Origin: Nitriliruptor sp040882055
GTDB lineage: Bacteria > Actinomycetota > Nitriliruptoria > Nitriliruptorales > Nitriliruptoraceae
Length of the DNA: 26,838 nucleotides
Direction of reading: 5' to 3'
Assembly: GCA_040882055.1 (NCBI GenBank)
Contig: JBBECA010000046.1
Location: 1-26,838, forward strand
Made by a program: the position numbers and the translations under genes. A model generated the notes under the pieces. The model saw nothing but the letters and a program-made list of their open reading frames with translations, was not told the DNA's origin and searched no databases. Shown one piece after another: positions 14,265 to 20,960 of the stretch (the first letter of the stretch is position 1; the number at the start of each line of letters is the position of its first letter).

Positions 14265-14378
14265 GTGAAGGTCCACCCTTCCGTGAAGAAGATGTGCGAC
14301 AAGTGCAAGATCATCCGTCGCAAGGGCGCCGTGCGCGTGATCTGTGACAACCCACGCCACAAGCAGCGCCAGGGCTGA
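14265..14378 (+). CDS. rpmJ: 50S ribosomal protein L36 (zinc-binding)
   Basis: The 37-aa product starts at GTG (KVHPSVKKMCDKCKIIRRKGAVRVICDNPRHKQRQG). Cys11, Cys14, Cys27 and His32 are the zinc ligands of C+ L36. AAGGAG precedes the start. L36 is a small 50S protein whose zinc-free paralogues replace it under zinc limitation in some bacteria; no such paralogue is in this window. The infA-rpmJ-rpsM order is classical. rpsM follows after 16 nt. Confidence 0.97.
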   Translation: MKVHPSVKKMCDKCKIIRRKGAVRVICDNPRHKQRQG

Positions 14379-14394
14379 GCGGAGGAGCTATCTG

Positions 14395-14775
14395 ATGGCA
14401 CGTATCGCAGGCGTCGACATCCCCCGCGAGAAGCGGGTGGTGATCGCGCTCACCTACATCTACGGCGTCGGACGGACGCGAGCCGAGCAGACCTTGGCCG
14501 CGACCGACGTCTCACCGGACACGCGTGTCCGCGACCTCACCGACGAGGAGGTCCAGCGGCTGCGTCAGCACATCGAGAACGCCTACCGGATCGAGGGTGA
14601 CCTCCGTCGCGAGGTGGCCAACAACATCAAGCGCAAGATCGAGATCGGCTCCTACCAGGGCATCCGTCACCGCCTCGGTCTGCCGGTCCGTGGTCAGCGC
14701 ACCCACACCAACGCGCGATCGCGGAAGGGCCCCAAGCGGGCCGTCGGCGGTCTCCGCAAGCCGACCCGGAAGTAG
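14395..14775 (+). CDS. rpsM: 30S ribosomal protein S13
   Basis: The 126-aa product starts MARIAGVDIPREKRVVIALTYIYGVGRTRAEQTL and contains GSYQGIRHRLGLPVRGQRTHTNARSRKGPKR, diagnostic for S13. The basic C-terminal tail reaches the P-site tRNA. S13 forms intersubunit bridges from the 30S head with S19. GGAGGAG lies upstream of the ATG. It opens the alpha operon (rpsM-rpsK-rpsD-rpoA-rplQ). Confidence 0.97.
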   Translation: MARIAGVDIPREKRVVIALTYIYGVGRTRAEQTLAATDVSPDTRVRDLTDEEVQRLRQHIENAYRIEGDLRREVANNIKRKIEIGSYQGIRHRLGLPVRGQRTHTNARSRKGPKRAVGGLRKPTRK

Positions 14776-14784
14776 CTGAGCGGC

Positions 14785-14821
14785 GCGTCGGGCCTCCCGG
14801 CGTCTCAACAGGGCCCGACGC
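14785..14821 (+). promoter_or_regulatory. 10-bp hairpin between rpsM and rpsK
   Basis: GCGTCGGGCC (14785-14794) is the exact inverse of GGCCCGACGC (14812-14821), with a 17-nt loop. It fills most of the 70-nt spacer between two genes of the same operon, so full termination is unlikely. Partial attenuation or mRNA processing is more plausible. Confidence 0.5.
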
Positions 14822-14845
14822 GGTCTCGGAACGAGGACAGAACAG

Positions 14846-15235
14846 ATGGCGCAGAAGAAGCAGCGCAGCCGCAAGCGCGAGCGCAAGAACGTCCTGCACG
14901 CCAAGTGCCACATCAAGGCGACGTTCAACAACACCACCATCACCTTCACCGACCAGCAGGGCAACGTGCTGTGCTGGTCGACCGGTGGCAACGCCGGCTT
15001 CAAGGGCAGCCGCAAGTCGACGCCCTTCGCCGCGCAGGTCGCCGCCGAGCAGGCCACCAAGGCCGCGATCGACAACGGTGTCCGCAAGGTCGACGTGCTC
15101 TGCAAGGGGCCCGGCGCCGGACGTGAGACCGCGATCCGCACCCTGGCCGCCGCGGGTGTCGAGGTGCTGTCCATCAAGGACATCACCCCGGTGCCGCACA
15201 ACGGCTGCCGCCCGCCCAAGCGTCGCCGCACCTGA
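14846..15235 (+). CDS. rpsK: 30S ribosomal protein S11
   Basis: The 129-aa product has the S11 core: HIKATFNNTTITFTDQQGNVLCWSTGGNAGFKGSRKSTPFAAQVAAEQA, then KGPGAGRETAIRTLAAAGVEVLSIKDITPVPHNGCRPPKRRRT. The IKDITPxPHNGCRPPKRRR end is nearly invariant. S11 lies on the platform next to the mRNA exit. ACGAGGACAGAACAG precedes the ATG. Length is typical. Confidence 0.97.
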   Translation: MAQKKQRSRKRERKNVLHAKCHIKATFNNTTITFTDQQGNVLCWSTGGNAGFKGSRKSTPFAAQVAAEQATKAAIDNGVRKVDVLCKGPGAGRETAIRTLAAAGVEVLSIKDITPVPHNGCRPPKRRRT

Positions 15236-15270
15236 GGCGTCCGCTCACCGATCCACGCACCACCCGACGC

Positions 15271-15290
15271 CCCCGTCGTCCGCGACGGGG
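15271..15290 (+). promoter_or_regulatory. 8-bp hairpin between rpsK and rpsD
   Basis: CCCCGTCG (15271-15278) pairs exactly with CGACGGGG (15283-15290) around the tetraloop TCCG. The 162-nt spacer also contains the palindrome GAGGCGCCTC near 15337-15347. No promoter motif is clear. In some bacteria S4 controls its own rpsD mRNA; nothing here proves that. Confidence 0.4.
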
Positions 15291-15397
15291 AGGAGCGCCC
15301 CGCACCGTGGGCGTTCCCGTGGTCCACCAGCACCGAGAGGCGCCTCCACGAGGAGCGTCGCCGACCGGGGCGGTGACCGAGGAGGACAGACGAACGT

Positions 15398-16003
15398 ATG
15401 GCTCGTTACACCGGCCCCATGACCAAGAAGTCGCGCCGCTACGGCGTCGACCTCAAGGGCAACGACAAGAACTTCGAGAAGCGCCCCTACCCGCCGGGTG
15501 AGCACGGGCGCGGCCGCATCAAGGAGTCGGAGTACCTGCTCCAGCTCCGTGAGAAGCAGAAGGCGCGCTACTACTACGGCGTGCTCGAGAAGCAGTTCCG
15601 GCGCTACTACGAGGAGGCCACCCGCAAGGAGGGCCTCACCGGTGAGAACCTGCTGATCCTGCTCGAGCTGCGTCTCGACAACGTCGTCTACCGCGGCGGC
15701 TTCGCGCGCACCCGCGCCGAGGCGCGCCAGATGGTCAGCCACCGTCACGTTACGGTGAACGGCCGCTCGACCAACATCCCCTCGTACCGGGTCAAGCCGG
15801 GCGACGTGGTGCAGATCCGCGAGAAGTCGCGCCAGAGCCAGGCCGTCGTCGGTTCGCTCGAGGTCTTCGGTGCGCGCGACGTGCCGGGCTGGCTGTCGAG
15901 CGACCTCGACCAGTTCACGGTCACGGTCGTCGAGGCGCCGATCCGATCCCAGATCGACGCGCCGGTCACCGAGCAGATGATCGTCGAGCTCTACTCCAAG
16001 TAA
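15398..16003 (+). CDS. rpsD: 30S ribosomal protein S4
   Basis: The 201-aa product starts MARYTGPMTKKSRRYGVDLKG and contains RPYPPGEHGRGRIKESEYLLQLREKQKARYYYGVLEKQFRRYYEEA, followed by the S4 RNA-binding domain (LELRLDNVVYRGGFARTRAEARQMVSHRHVTVNGRSTNIPSYRVKPGD). It lacks the N-terminal cysteine cluster found in some S4 proteins, so this is the zinc-free form. S4 nucleates 30S assembly and lines the mRNA entry. GAGGAGGACAG provides the ribosome binding site. Confidence 0.97.
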   Translation: MARYTGPMTKKSRRYGVDLKGNDKNFEKRPYPPGEHGRGRIKESEYLLQLREKQKARYYYGVLEKQFRRYYEEATRKEGLTGENLLILLELRLDNVVYRGGFARTRAEARQMVSHRHVTVNGRSTNIPSYRVKPGDVVQIREKSRQSQAVVGSLEVFGARDVPGWLSSDLDQFTVTVVEAPIRSQIDAPVTEQMIVELYSK

Positions 16004-16010
16004 CACCGCC

Positions 16011-16046
16011 GCGTGCCGCACCCGAAACCGTCGGGTGCGGGCACGC
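16011..16046 (+). terminator. 15-bp hairpin after rpsD (one bulged G)
   Basis: GCGTGCCGCACCCGA (16011-16025) pairs with 16031-16046, whose sequence is its exact inverse apart from one bulged G. The loop is AACCG. It begins 7 nt after the rpsD stop and is the longest stem in an intergenic spacer here without wobble pairs. No T run follows, so it may be a U-less terminator or an attenuator ahead of rpoA. Confidence 0.5.
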
Positions 16047-16073
16047 GCGTCCCCCGCGGCGCCCGCCGTGGGG

Positions 16074-16172
16074 CCCACATCCGGCCCGGGCACACCGGAC
16101 GTGGGAGCTTGCGACGCGTCGCCGATGGACCCGGAACGAGGGCGACGTGTCGGTGGGGGGACGTCCCCACCG
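16074..16172 (+). promoter_or_regulatory. Two further hairpins in the rpoA leader
   Basis: CCCACATCCGG (16074-16084) pairs with CCGGACGTGGG (16095-16105) with a single A-C mismatch and a 10-nt loop. CGGTGGGG (16151-16158) pairs exactly with CCCCACCG (16165-16172) around GGACGT. The latter ends about 25 nt before the rpoA ATG. Together with the hairpin at 16011-16046 they form a run of three stems in one leader. Confidence 0.5.
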
Positions 16173-16197
16173 CACCCCAGCGAAGGAACACCACACG

Positions 16198-17235
16198 ATG
16201 TCGGACTTCGGCTTCTACGACGACGAGAGCTTCGCCCTCGGCGAGACCCAGGCGGGTTCACCGTTCACCGCCTACCGGCCCCGCCTCGAGGAGGAGATCC
16301 TCGAGGAGAACCTGCGCTCGCGGTTCACGATCGACCCGCTCGAGCCAGGCTTCGGTTACACCATCGGCAACTCGCTGCGTCGCACCCTGCTGAGCTCGGT
16401 GCCCGGTGCAGCGGTCACCCGCATCCGGTTCACCTCGGCGCAGGCCGCGGGTCCCGAGGGCGGCTCGGTCCTCCACGAGTTCTCGGCCATCGAGGGCGTC
16501 AAGGAGGATGTGACCGACATCATCCTCAACATCAAGGACCTGGTGGTCCGCTCGGACTCCGCCGAGCCGGTCGAGATCTTCCTCGGTGGTGACGGTCCCG
16601 GTGTCCTGACCGCCGAGAACATCTTCGCGCCGTCGCAGGTCGAGGTCGTCAACGAGGACCTCCACATCGCGACGCTGAACGCCAACGGTCACCTCGAGAT
16701 GTACCTCACGGTCGAGCGTGGCCGCGGGTACCTCACCGCGGACGCCAACAAGCGCGGCAACGACCCCATCGGTGTCATCGCGATCGACTCGGTGTTCTCG
16801 CCGATCCGCCGCGTCGCCTACCGGGTGGAGTCGACCCGCGTCGAGCAGATGACCAACTACGACAAGCTGCTGCTCGACGTCGAGACCGACGGTTCGCTCA
16901 CCCCGGCGCAGGCGCTCTCGTCCGCGGGCGAGACCCTGAAGGCCCTGTTCGAGCAGTTCGCCGGCTTCGAGACCTCGGGCCCCGGCGGCATCGTGGTCTC
17001 GCCCGAGCAGGCGCTCGCCTCGATCGGGTCGGACCCGGTCAAGTCGATGCTCATCGAGGACCTCGACCTGTCGGTGCGCTCGTACAACTGCCTCAAGCGT
17101 GAGGGCGTCGGAACCGTCGGCGAGCTCCTCGACCGCACCGAGCAGGATCTGCTCGAGATCCGCAACTTCGGTTCGAAGTCGGTGGATGAGGTCAAGGAGA
17201 AGCTCGTCGAGCTCGGTGTCGCGCTCAAGGAGTAG
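16198..17235 (+). CDS. rpoA: DNA-directed RNA polymerase subunit alpha
   Basis: The 345-aa product has the alpha N-terminal assembly domain (RFTIDPLEPGFGYTIGNSLRRTLLSSVPGAAVTRIRF at about residues 40-80; DIILNIKDLVVR; RGRGYLTADANK) and the C-terminal domain, joined by a linker near residue 265. The C-terminal domain (about 280-340) has VRSYNCLKREGVGTVGELLDRTEQDLLEIRNFGSKSVDEVKEKL, which binds UP-element DNA and activators. An N-terminal stretch of about 35 residues (MSDFGFYDDESFALGETQ...) includes acidic extra sequence before the core. CGAAGGAACACC precedes the ATG. Confidence 0.97.
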   Translation: MSDFGFYDDESFALGETQAGSPFTAYRPRLEEEILEENLRSRFTIDPLEPGFGYTIGNSLRRTLLSSVPGAAVTRIRFTSAQAAGPEGGSVLHEFSAIEGVKEDVTDIILNIKDLVVRSDSAEPVEIFLGGDGPGVLTAENIFAPSQVEVVNEDLHIATLNANGHLEMYLTVERGRGYLTADANKRGNDPIGVIAIDSVFSPIRRVAYRVESTRVEQMTNYDKLLLDVETDGSLTPAQALSSAGETLKALFEQFAGFETSGPGGIVVSPEQALASIGSDPVKSMLIEDLDLSVRSYNCLKREGVGTVGELLDRTEQDLLEIRNFGSKSVDEVKEKLVELGVALKE

Positions 17236-17242
17236 TTCCCCT

Positions 17243-17264
17243 GCGGGGGGCCTCCGCCCCCCGC
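17243..17264 (+). terminator. 9-bp hairpin with tetraloop right after rpoA
   Basis: GCGGGGGGC (17243-17251) pairs exactly with GCCCCCCGC (17256-17264) around CTCC, starting 7 nt after the rpoA stop. This is the expected position and shape of a terminator, but no T run follows, and rplQ, normally cotranscribed with rpoA, begins only 79 nt later. Read-through or attenuation is likely. Confidence 0.45.
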
Positions 17265-17313
17265 GTGCCCCCGGCGACCCCCTCGCCGGCGTGGCGGATC
17301 AGACGTAGGAAGA

Positions 17314-17328
17314 GCCCCGTGACGGGGC
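17314..17328 (+). promoter_or_regulatory. Small hairpin next to the rplQ ribosome binding site
   Basis: GCCCC (17314-17318) pairs with GGGGC (17324-17328) around GTGAC. It is followed without a gap by GGAGGAG (17329-17335), the Shine-Dalgarno sequence for the ATG at 17343. Confidence 0.3.
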
Positions 17329-17342
17329 GGAGGAGAGTGCAG

Positions 17343-18035
17343 ATGCCGACCCCGAAGCGTGGGCCCCGGCTCGGCGGCGGACCGGCGCACCAGCGCCACA
17401 TCCTCGCCAACCAGGCGAGCGACCTGTTCCGCCACGGCCGGATCACCACCACCCAGGCCAAGGCCAAGCAGCTACGGCCGTACGCCGAGCGGCTGATCAC
17501 CAAGGCCAAGCGAGGTGACCTCGCCTCCCGCCGTGCCGTGCTCGGTCAGCTGCGTGGCGACCGCGACGTCGTCGCCTACCTGTTCGACGAGGTCGCGCCG
17601 CGCTTCGCCGACCGCAACGGCGGCTACACCCGCACCCTGAAGCTCGGGCCGCGGCAGGGCGACTCCACGCCGATGGTGATCATCGAGCTGGTCGACCGTG
17701 GCACCACCTCCGGTGACGAGGTCATCGAGGAGTCCAAGGCCGGTCGTTCGCGCGGCCTGTTCGGTCGTCGCCGCAAGGCGGCAGCCGATGCGTCCGCCGC
17801 AGGGGGTGGCGCGGCCGTGCTGCAGGACGACGTGGTCGACGACGACGCGGGGGCGCCCGAGAGCGCCGACGTCCCGCCGTCGCCCGACAGCGATGACTCG
17901 CCCGACAGCCCGGACTCGCCCGACAGCCCGGACTCGCCCGACAGCCCGGACTCGCCGGAGAGCGCGGACTCGCCGGCATCGGCGGAGTCGGTCGACTCGC
18001 CCGACGAGGCTGGCGAGGACGAGAAGACCGAGTGA
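17343..18035 (+). CDS. rplQ: 50S ribosomal protein L17 with Asp-Ser-Pro repeat tail
   Basis: The 230-aa product starts MPTPKRGPRLGGGPAHQRHILANQASDLFRHGRITTTQAKAKQLRPYAERLITKAKRG and ends its normal fold at about residue 118 (GDSTPMVIIELVDRG). The usual length is about 120 aa (up to about 200 in some actinobacteria). The extra 110 residues comprise a short basic patch (GRSRGLFGRRRK), an Ala/Gly stretch and then an acidic low-complexity tail of repeated Asp-Ser-Pro. GGAGGAG precedes the ATG; an upstream in-frame GTG at 17265 is not supported. Its stop overlaps truA by 4 nt (GTGA). Confidence 0.95.
   Translation: MPTPKRGPRLGGGPAHQRHILANQASDLFRHGRITTTQAKAKQLRPYAERLITKAKRGDLASRRAVLGQLRGDRDVVAYLFDEVAPRFADRNGGYTRTLKLGPRQGDSTPMVIIELVDRGTTSGDEVIEESKAGRSRGLFGRRRKAAADASAAGGGAAVLQDDVVDDDAGAPESADVPPSPDSDDSPDSPDSPDSPDSPDSPDSPESADSPASAESVDSPDEAGEDEKTE
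17895..17984 (+). repeat. 18-bp coding tandem repeat in the rplQ tail
   Basis: GACTCGCCCGACAGCCCG occurs exactly three times in a row (17895-17912, 17913-17930, 17931-17948). Two degenerate copies (17949-17966, 17967-17984) follow. Each unit encodes DSPDSP. The period is a multiple of three, so copy-number change keeps the frame. This is a minisatellite-like tract in an otherwise essential ribosomal gene. Confidence 0.9.
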
Positions 18036-18859
18036 CGTCTCCGATCCGGCTGCGGATCGACCTCGCCTACGACGGTTCGCCGTTCGCGGGGTTCGCCCGA
18101 CAGCCGGATCAGGTCACCGTGCAGGGCACCCTCGAGGGTGCCCTGTCGCGTTGTCTGGGCCAACCGGTGGCCACCACCTGCGCCGGCCGCACCGACCGTG
18201 GGGTCCACGCGCTCGCGCAGGTGGTCCACCTCGACGTCGATCCGTCGGTGACCGTGGCGCAGCGTTCGCTCGCCGACCTGTTGGCCGGCGGGTCGACCAG
18301 CCCCGAGCTGCGTCGCCGCCTCGACGGCCTGGTCGGTCCACCCATCACGATCTGGGCCGTGCGGCGCGTCCCGGCCGACTTCGACGCCCGGTTCTCGGCG
18401 ACCGGACGCGGCTACCGCTACCGCCTGGTCGACGCCGACACCGTCGCGCCGCTCGACCGGTTCGACCGCTGGCACGTCGGCGTGCCGCTCGCGGTCCCCC
18501 CCATGCGCCGCGCCGTCCGTGCCCTGATCGGGGAGCACGACTTCGCCGCGTTCTGCAAGCGGGTCCCGGGGCGGTCGTCGGTGCGGCGGCTCGACCGCGT
18601 GGCGATCACCCGGCCGACACCGGGACGGATCGACGTGCGGCTCGCCGGTGCCGCCTTCTGCCACAACCAGGTCCGCTCCATCGTCGGCTGCCTGGTCGAG
18701 GTGGGCCGGGGGCGGTGGGAGCCGGATCAGGTGGGGGAGGTGCTCGCCTCACGTGATCGCCAGCAGCTGGCTCGGGTCGCGCCGCCCGAGGGCCTGACCC
18801 TCGAGCGGGTCGCCTACGGCCGCCGCTTCCCCGCGGCCCCCGCCACCAGCTCGCGCTGA
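18032..18859 (+). CDS. truA: tRNA pseudouridine(38-40) synthase TruA
   Basis: The 275-aa product starts at GTG (TSPIRLRIDLAYDGSPFAGFARQPDQVTVQGTLEGAL), inside the rplQ stop. The catalytic aspartate is Asp55 in CAGRTDRGVHALAQVVHLD. FSATGRGYRYRL, HDFAAFCKR and GAAFCHNQVRSIVGCLVEVGRG are further TruA motifs. It isomerises uridines 38-40 in the tRNA anticodon stem. Length is normal. The overlap with rplQ indicates cotranscription with the alpha operon, the usual arrangement in actinobacteria. Confidence 0.95.
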   Translation: MTSPIRLRIDLAYDGSPFAGFARQPDQVTVQGTLEGALSRCLGQPVATTCAGRTDRGVHALAQVVHLDVDPSVTVAQRSLADLLAGGSTSPELRRRLDGLVGPPITIWAVRRVPADFDARFSATGRGYRYRLVDADTVAPLDRFDRWHVGVPLAVPPMRRAVRALIGEHDFAAFCKRVPGRSSVRRLDRVAITRPTPGRIDVRLAGAAFCHNQVRSIVGCLVEVGRGRWEPDQVGEVLASRDRQQLARVAPPEGLTLERVAYGRRFPAAPATSSR

Positions 18860-19028
18860 TCCTCGGGGATGGGCGCTGCCGATCCGAGATCGCGCGATGC
18901 ACGCGCATCTCTGCTCACGTGGACCCTCCGCGTGTCCTTCCGGCCCCTGTCCGCGTTGCCTGGGGGAGACTCACCGCGAGCGTCTGACGTCACCGCCACC
19001 ATCCGTTGTGCCCCCGTTGGAGCTACCG

Positions 19029-20621
19029 ATGTCGCCCACCCCCGACCGGACCGCCGCGCGTTCGCTCGCCCTCGTGTCCGCCCTCGTGTTCGCGCTCGTC
19101 GTCGCGTCCTCGCCGCTGGCGCTCGCCGCCGCAGCAGGTGACCGAGCCGATCGCATCGGTGCCGGTGGATCGGGAGCTGCACCGCAGGTGCGTACCTCCG
19201 CGGTCGAGGGGATCGAGGTCCGTGATCTCGATGCTGCGTGCCCGGCCGAGGAGGTCCCGCCGGCCGGGTTCGATGACGTGCCGGAGGGGTGGACCTTCGC
19301 GCGGGAGATCGACTGTCTGGCCTGGTACGGGGTCACACGCGGTGTGACCACCACCACGTACGCGCCTGGGCGTTCGGTGACCCGCCAGCAGATGGCGAGG
19401 TTCATCTACTCCCTGCTCGACCGCGTCGTCGGGGAGCTGCCTGCGCCGCCGCCGAACTCGCGGTTCATCGATGTGCCGCCTGACGGTGGCGCGTCGGAGG
19501 CCATCGAGACCCTGGCCTCGGACGAGCTGGCCGAGCTCCTCGGCGTGCGGATGGTCACGGGGGTCACGGAGGACCGGTTCCGCCCCGCCGCCACGGTCTC
19601 GCGCGAGCAGATGGCCTCCTTCGTGCACCGTGCCCTGGTCGGCATCGCCAACTACAACGATGTCGAGCCGGCGCTCGGCTGGTGCGATGACGAGCGTCCG
19701 GACGAACCCGACGAAGGCTGCTTCCCGGACGAGGAGCGCATCGCCGACGTCCACCGATCCAGCGTGGCCTCGAGCTACCGCTTCGGCATCGTGGCCGGCC
19801 GGGATGACGGCACCTTCGGCCCCGCCGCGGACGTCACGCGGGGCCAGATGGCGGCGTTCCTGACGCGCCTGCTCGACGTGCTGGTCGAGGCGGATCTGAC
19901 CGAGCTGCCCGGAACGTACGCCAGCCTGACCGTCGATGGGGGAACGGCGGCGGAGCCGTGCGTGGCCGACTCGGCCGACGGATCGCCGGAGCGCCCCTTC
20001 TGCACCATCCAGCCGGCCATCGACGCGGCGGGAGCACTCGACGATCAGGTGGTCGAGATCGTGCTGTTGGGACGCGATGGCCGTCCCTTCGTTGAGTCGC
20101 CGGTGCTCAGCTCCGGGGACGCGCGGGAGGTGCATCTGATCGGGGATGGCCTCGACGATCCCGACCGGCTCGCCGTCATCCACGGGACCGTCACCGTCGC
20201 GGGGACCGACGAGGCGGCCGTCAACGACCTGTACCGCCTGAGCATCGAGGCGCCGGGGGAAGAGCCTGCGGTCCGGGTGACGAGCGCGGGCGACGTGTGG
20301 CTGCAGCGGCTGTCGCTCACCGGCGCCACGGGGGTCGCGCTCGAACAGGCGGGTAGGACCTCGGTGTACAGCTCGACGATCGCGGCCGATCGCGTCGGCA
20401 TCGACATCATCGAGACCTCGCTCGGTCCCGAGGGCTCGAGCCTGCTCGAGGTGTTCATCAACGAGGCGTCGGACGCGTACGTCCAGCTCCCCGATGATGG
20501 CTCGGCGTCGTCCGCGGCGGGCGAGGCGTGGCTCGACCCGGAGAGCGGGAACGGGTTCGGGTCGGGCGATGCCGAGCTCGCGACCGTCGACGGCCGGCGG
20601 GTCATCCGATCGGCCAACTGA
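19029..20621 (+). CDS. Secreted protein with three SLH domains and a predicted beta-helix region
   Basis: The 530-aa product starts at ATG 19029, 6 nt after GGAG (19019-19022); the frame is open to 18897 but the signal peptide fits this start. Residues 1-36 are a signal peptide: Arg near the N-terminus, hydrophobic LALVSALVFALVV, AxA-like end LALAAAAG. Three S-layer homology repeats follow at about 80-132, 145-205 and 235-286, each ending with a V(T/S)R-(Q/E)QM motif. Residues 300-530 begin with GSPERPFCTIQPAIDAAG and contain short beta-rich repeats, resembling right-handed beta-helix (pectate-lyase-like) proteins. No catalytic residues are evident. SLH domains anchor proteins to cell-wall polymers, so a wall-associated role is likely. 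Codon use (more GAT, GTG, GGG) is less biased than in neighbouring ribosomal genes. Confidence 0.85.
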   Translation: MSPTPDRTAARSLALVSALVFALVVASSPLALAAAAGDRADRIGAGGSGAAPQVRTSAVEGIEVRDLDAACPAEEVPPAGFDDVPEGWTFAREIDCLAWYGVTRGVTTTTYAPGRSVTRQQMARFIYSLLDRVVGELPAPPPNSRFIDVPPDGGASEAIETLASDELAELLGVRMVTGVTEDRFRPAATVSREQMASFVHRALVGIANYNDVEPALGWCDDERPDEPDEGCFPDEERIADVHRSSVASSYRFGIVAGRDDGTFGPAADVTRGQMAAFLTRLLDVLVEADLTELPGTYASLTVDGGTAAEPCVADSADGSPERPFCTIQPAIDAAGALDDQVVEIVLLGRDGRPFVESPVLSSGDAREVHLIGDGLDDPDRLAVIHGTVTVAGTDEAAVNDLYRLSIEAPGEEPAVRVTSAGDVWLQRLSLTGATGVALEQAGRTSVYSSTIAADRVGIDIIETSLGPEGSSLLEVFINEASDAYVQLPDDGSASSAAGEAWLDPESGNGFGSGDAELATVDGRRVIRSAN

Positions 20622-20666
20622 CGGCGGCGCGCACCGCTCGCCCCACCGCCCGCACTGCCCCGGCGC

Positions 20667-20694
20667 GGGACGGGGCGGGACGGGGCGGGACGGG
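20667..20694 (+). repeat. G-rich 10-bp tandem repeat with G-quadruplex potential
   Basis: CGGGACGGGG repeats about three times, giving six runs of three or more G on the + strand spaced by one or two bases. This meets the usual pattern for a G-quadruplex. It lies between the SLH gene and the rplM promoter candidate, 16 bp before the -35. C-rich sequence at 20640-20662 could pair with it in RNA to form a terminator-like hairpin for the SLH gene. Confidence 0.6.
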
Positions 20695-20710
20695 CGCCCA
20701 GCCGCGCCGG

Positions 20711-20740
20711 TTGACCCCTCTGGCGCTCGCCCGGTACCCT
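20711..20740 (+). promoter_or_regulatory. Candidate promoter of rplM-rpsI (TTGACC - 18 nt - TACCCT)
   Basis: TTGACC (20711-20716) and TACCCT (20735-20740) are separated by 18 nt. This is the best promoter match in the window, with the same spacer length as the infA candidate. A start near 20747 implies a leader of about 214 nt before rplM. Confidence 0.55.
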
Positions 20741-20747
20741 CCTGCTC

Positions 20748-20768
20748 CGCGGTCCTGCGTGGACCGCG
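20748..20768 (+). promoter_or_regulatory. Hairpin at the predicted 5' end of the rplM transcript
   Basis: CGCGGTCC (20748-20755) pairs exactly with GGACCGCG (20761-20768) around TGCGT. It starts about 8 nt after the -10 box. The rest of the leader (20769-20960) holds two weaker 5-bp stems: GGCAC/GTGCC at 20847-20861 and CCCCC/GGGGG at 20916-20932. L13 leaders are known regulatory RNAs in some bacteria, but I cannot match this one to a known family. Confidence 0.45.
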
Positions 20769-20960
20769 TGTCTCGTGTCCGGGCACCCGTCAGCGAACCG
20801 TTGACGCGCCCCGCTCCGGACGCCGCCCCCGGATGTAGCGGTACCTGGCACCCCGTGTGCCGATCCGACGCGGCCCGGTCCCGGCGAGAGATCACCGACG
20901 GCCCCACGCTCCAACCCCCCGACCCGTGGGGGACCGCGTGGCCACCGAGGAACTGAAGCG

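Noticed and set aside
17895..17984. 18-bp repeats as a CRISPR or integration site
   Set aside because: In frame within rplQ, encode Asp-Ser-Pro, no spacers; explained as a coding minisatellite.
18897..19028. Longer N-terminus for the SLH protein beginning at 18897
   Set aside because: It would bury the signal peptide behind 44 residues and has no ribosome binding site; ATG 19029 has GGAG at the right distance.
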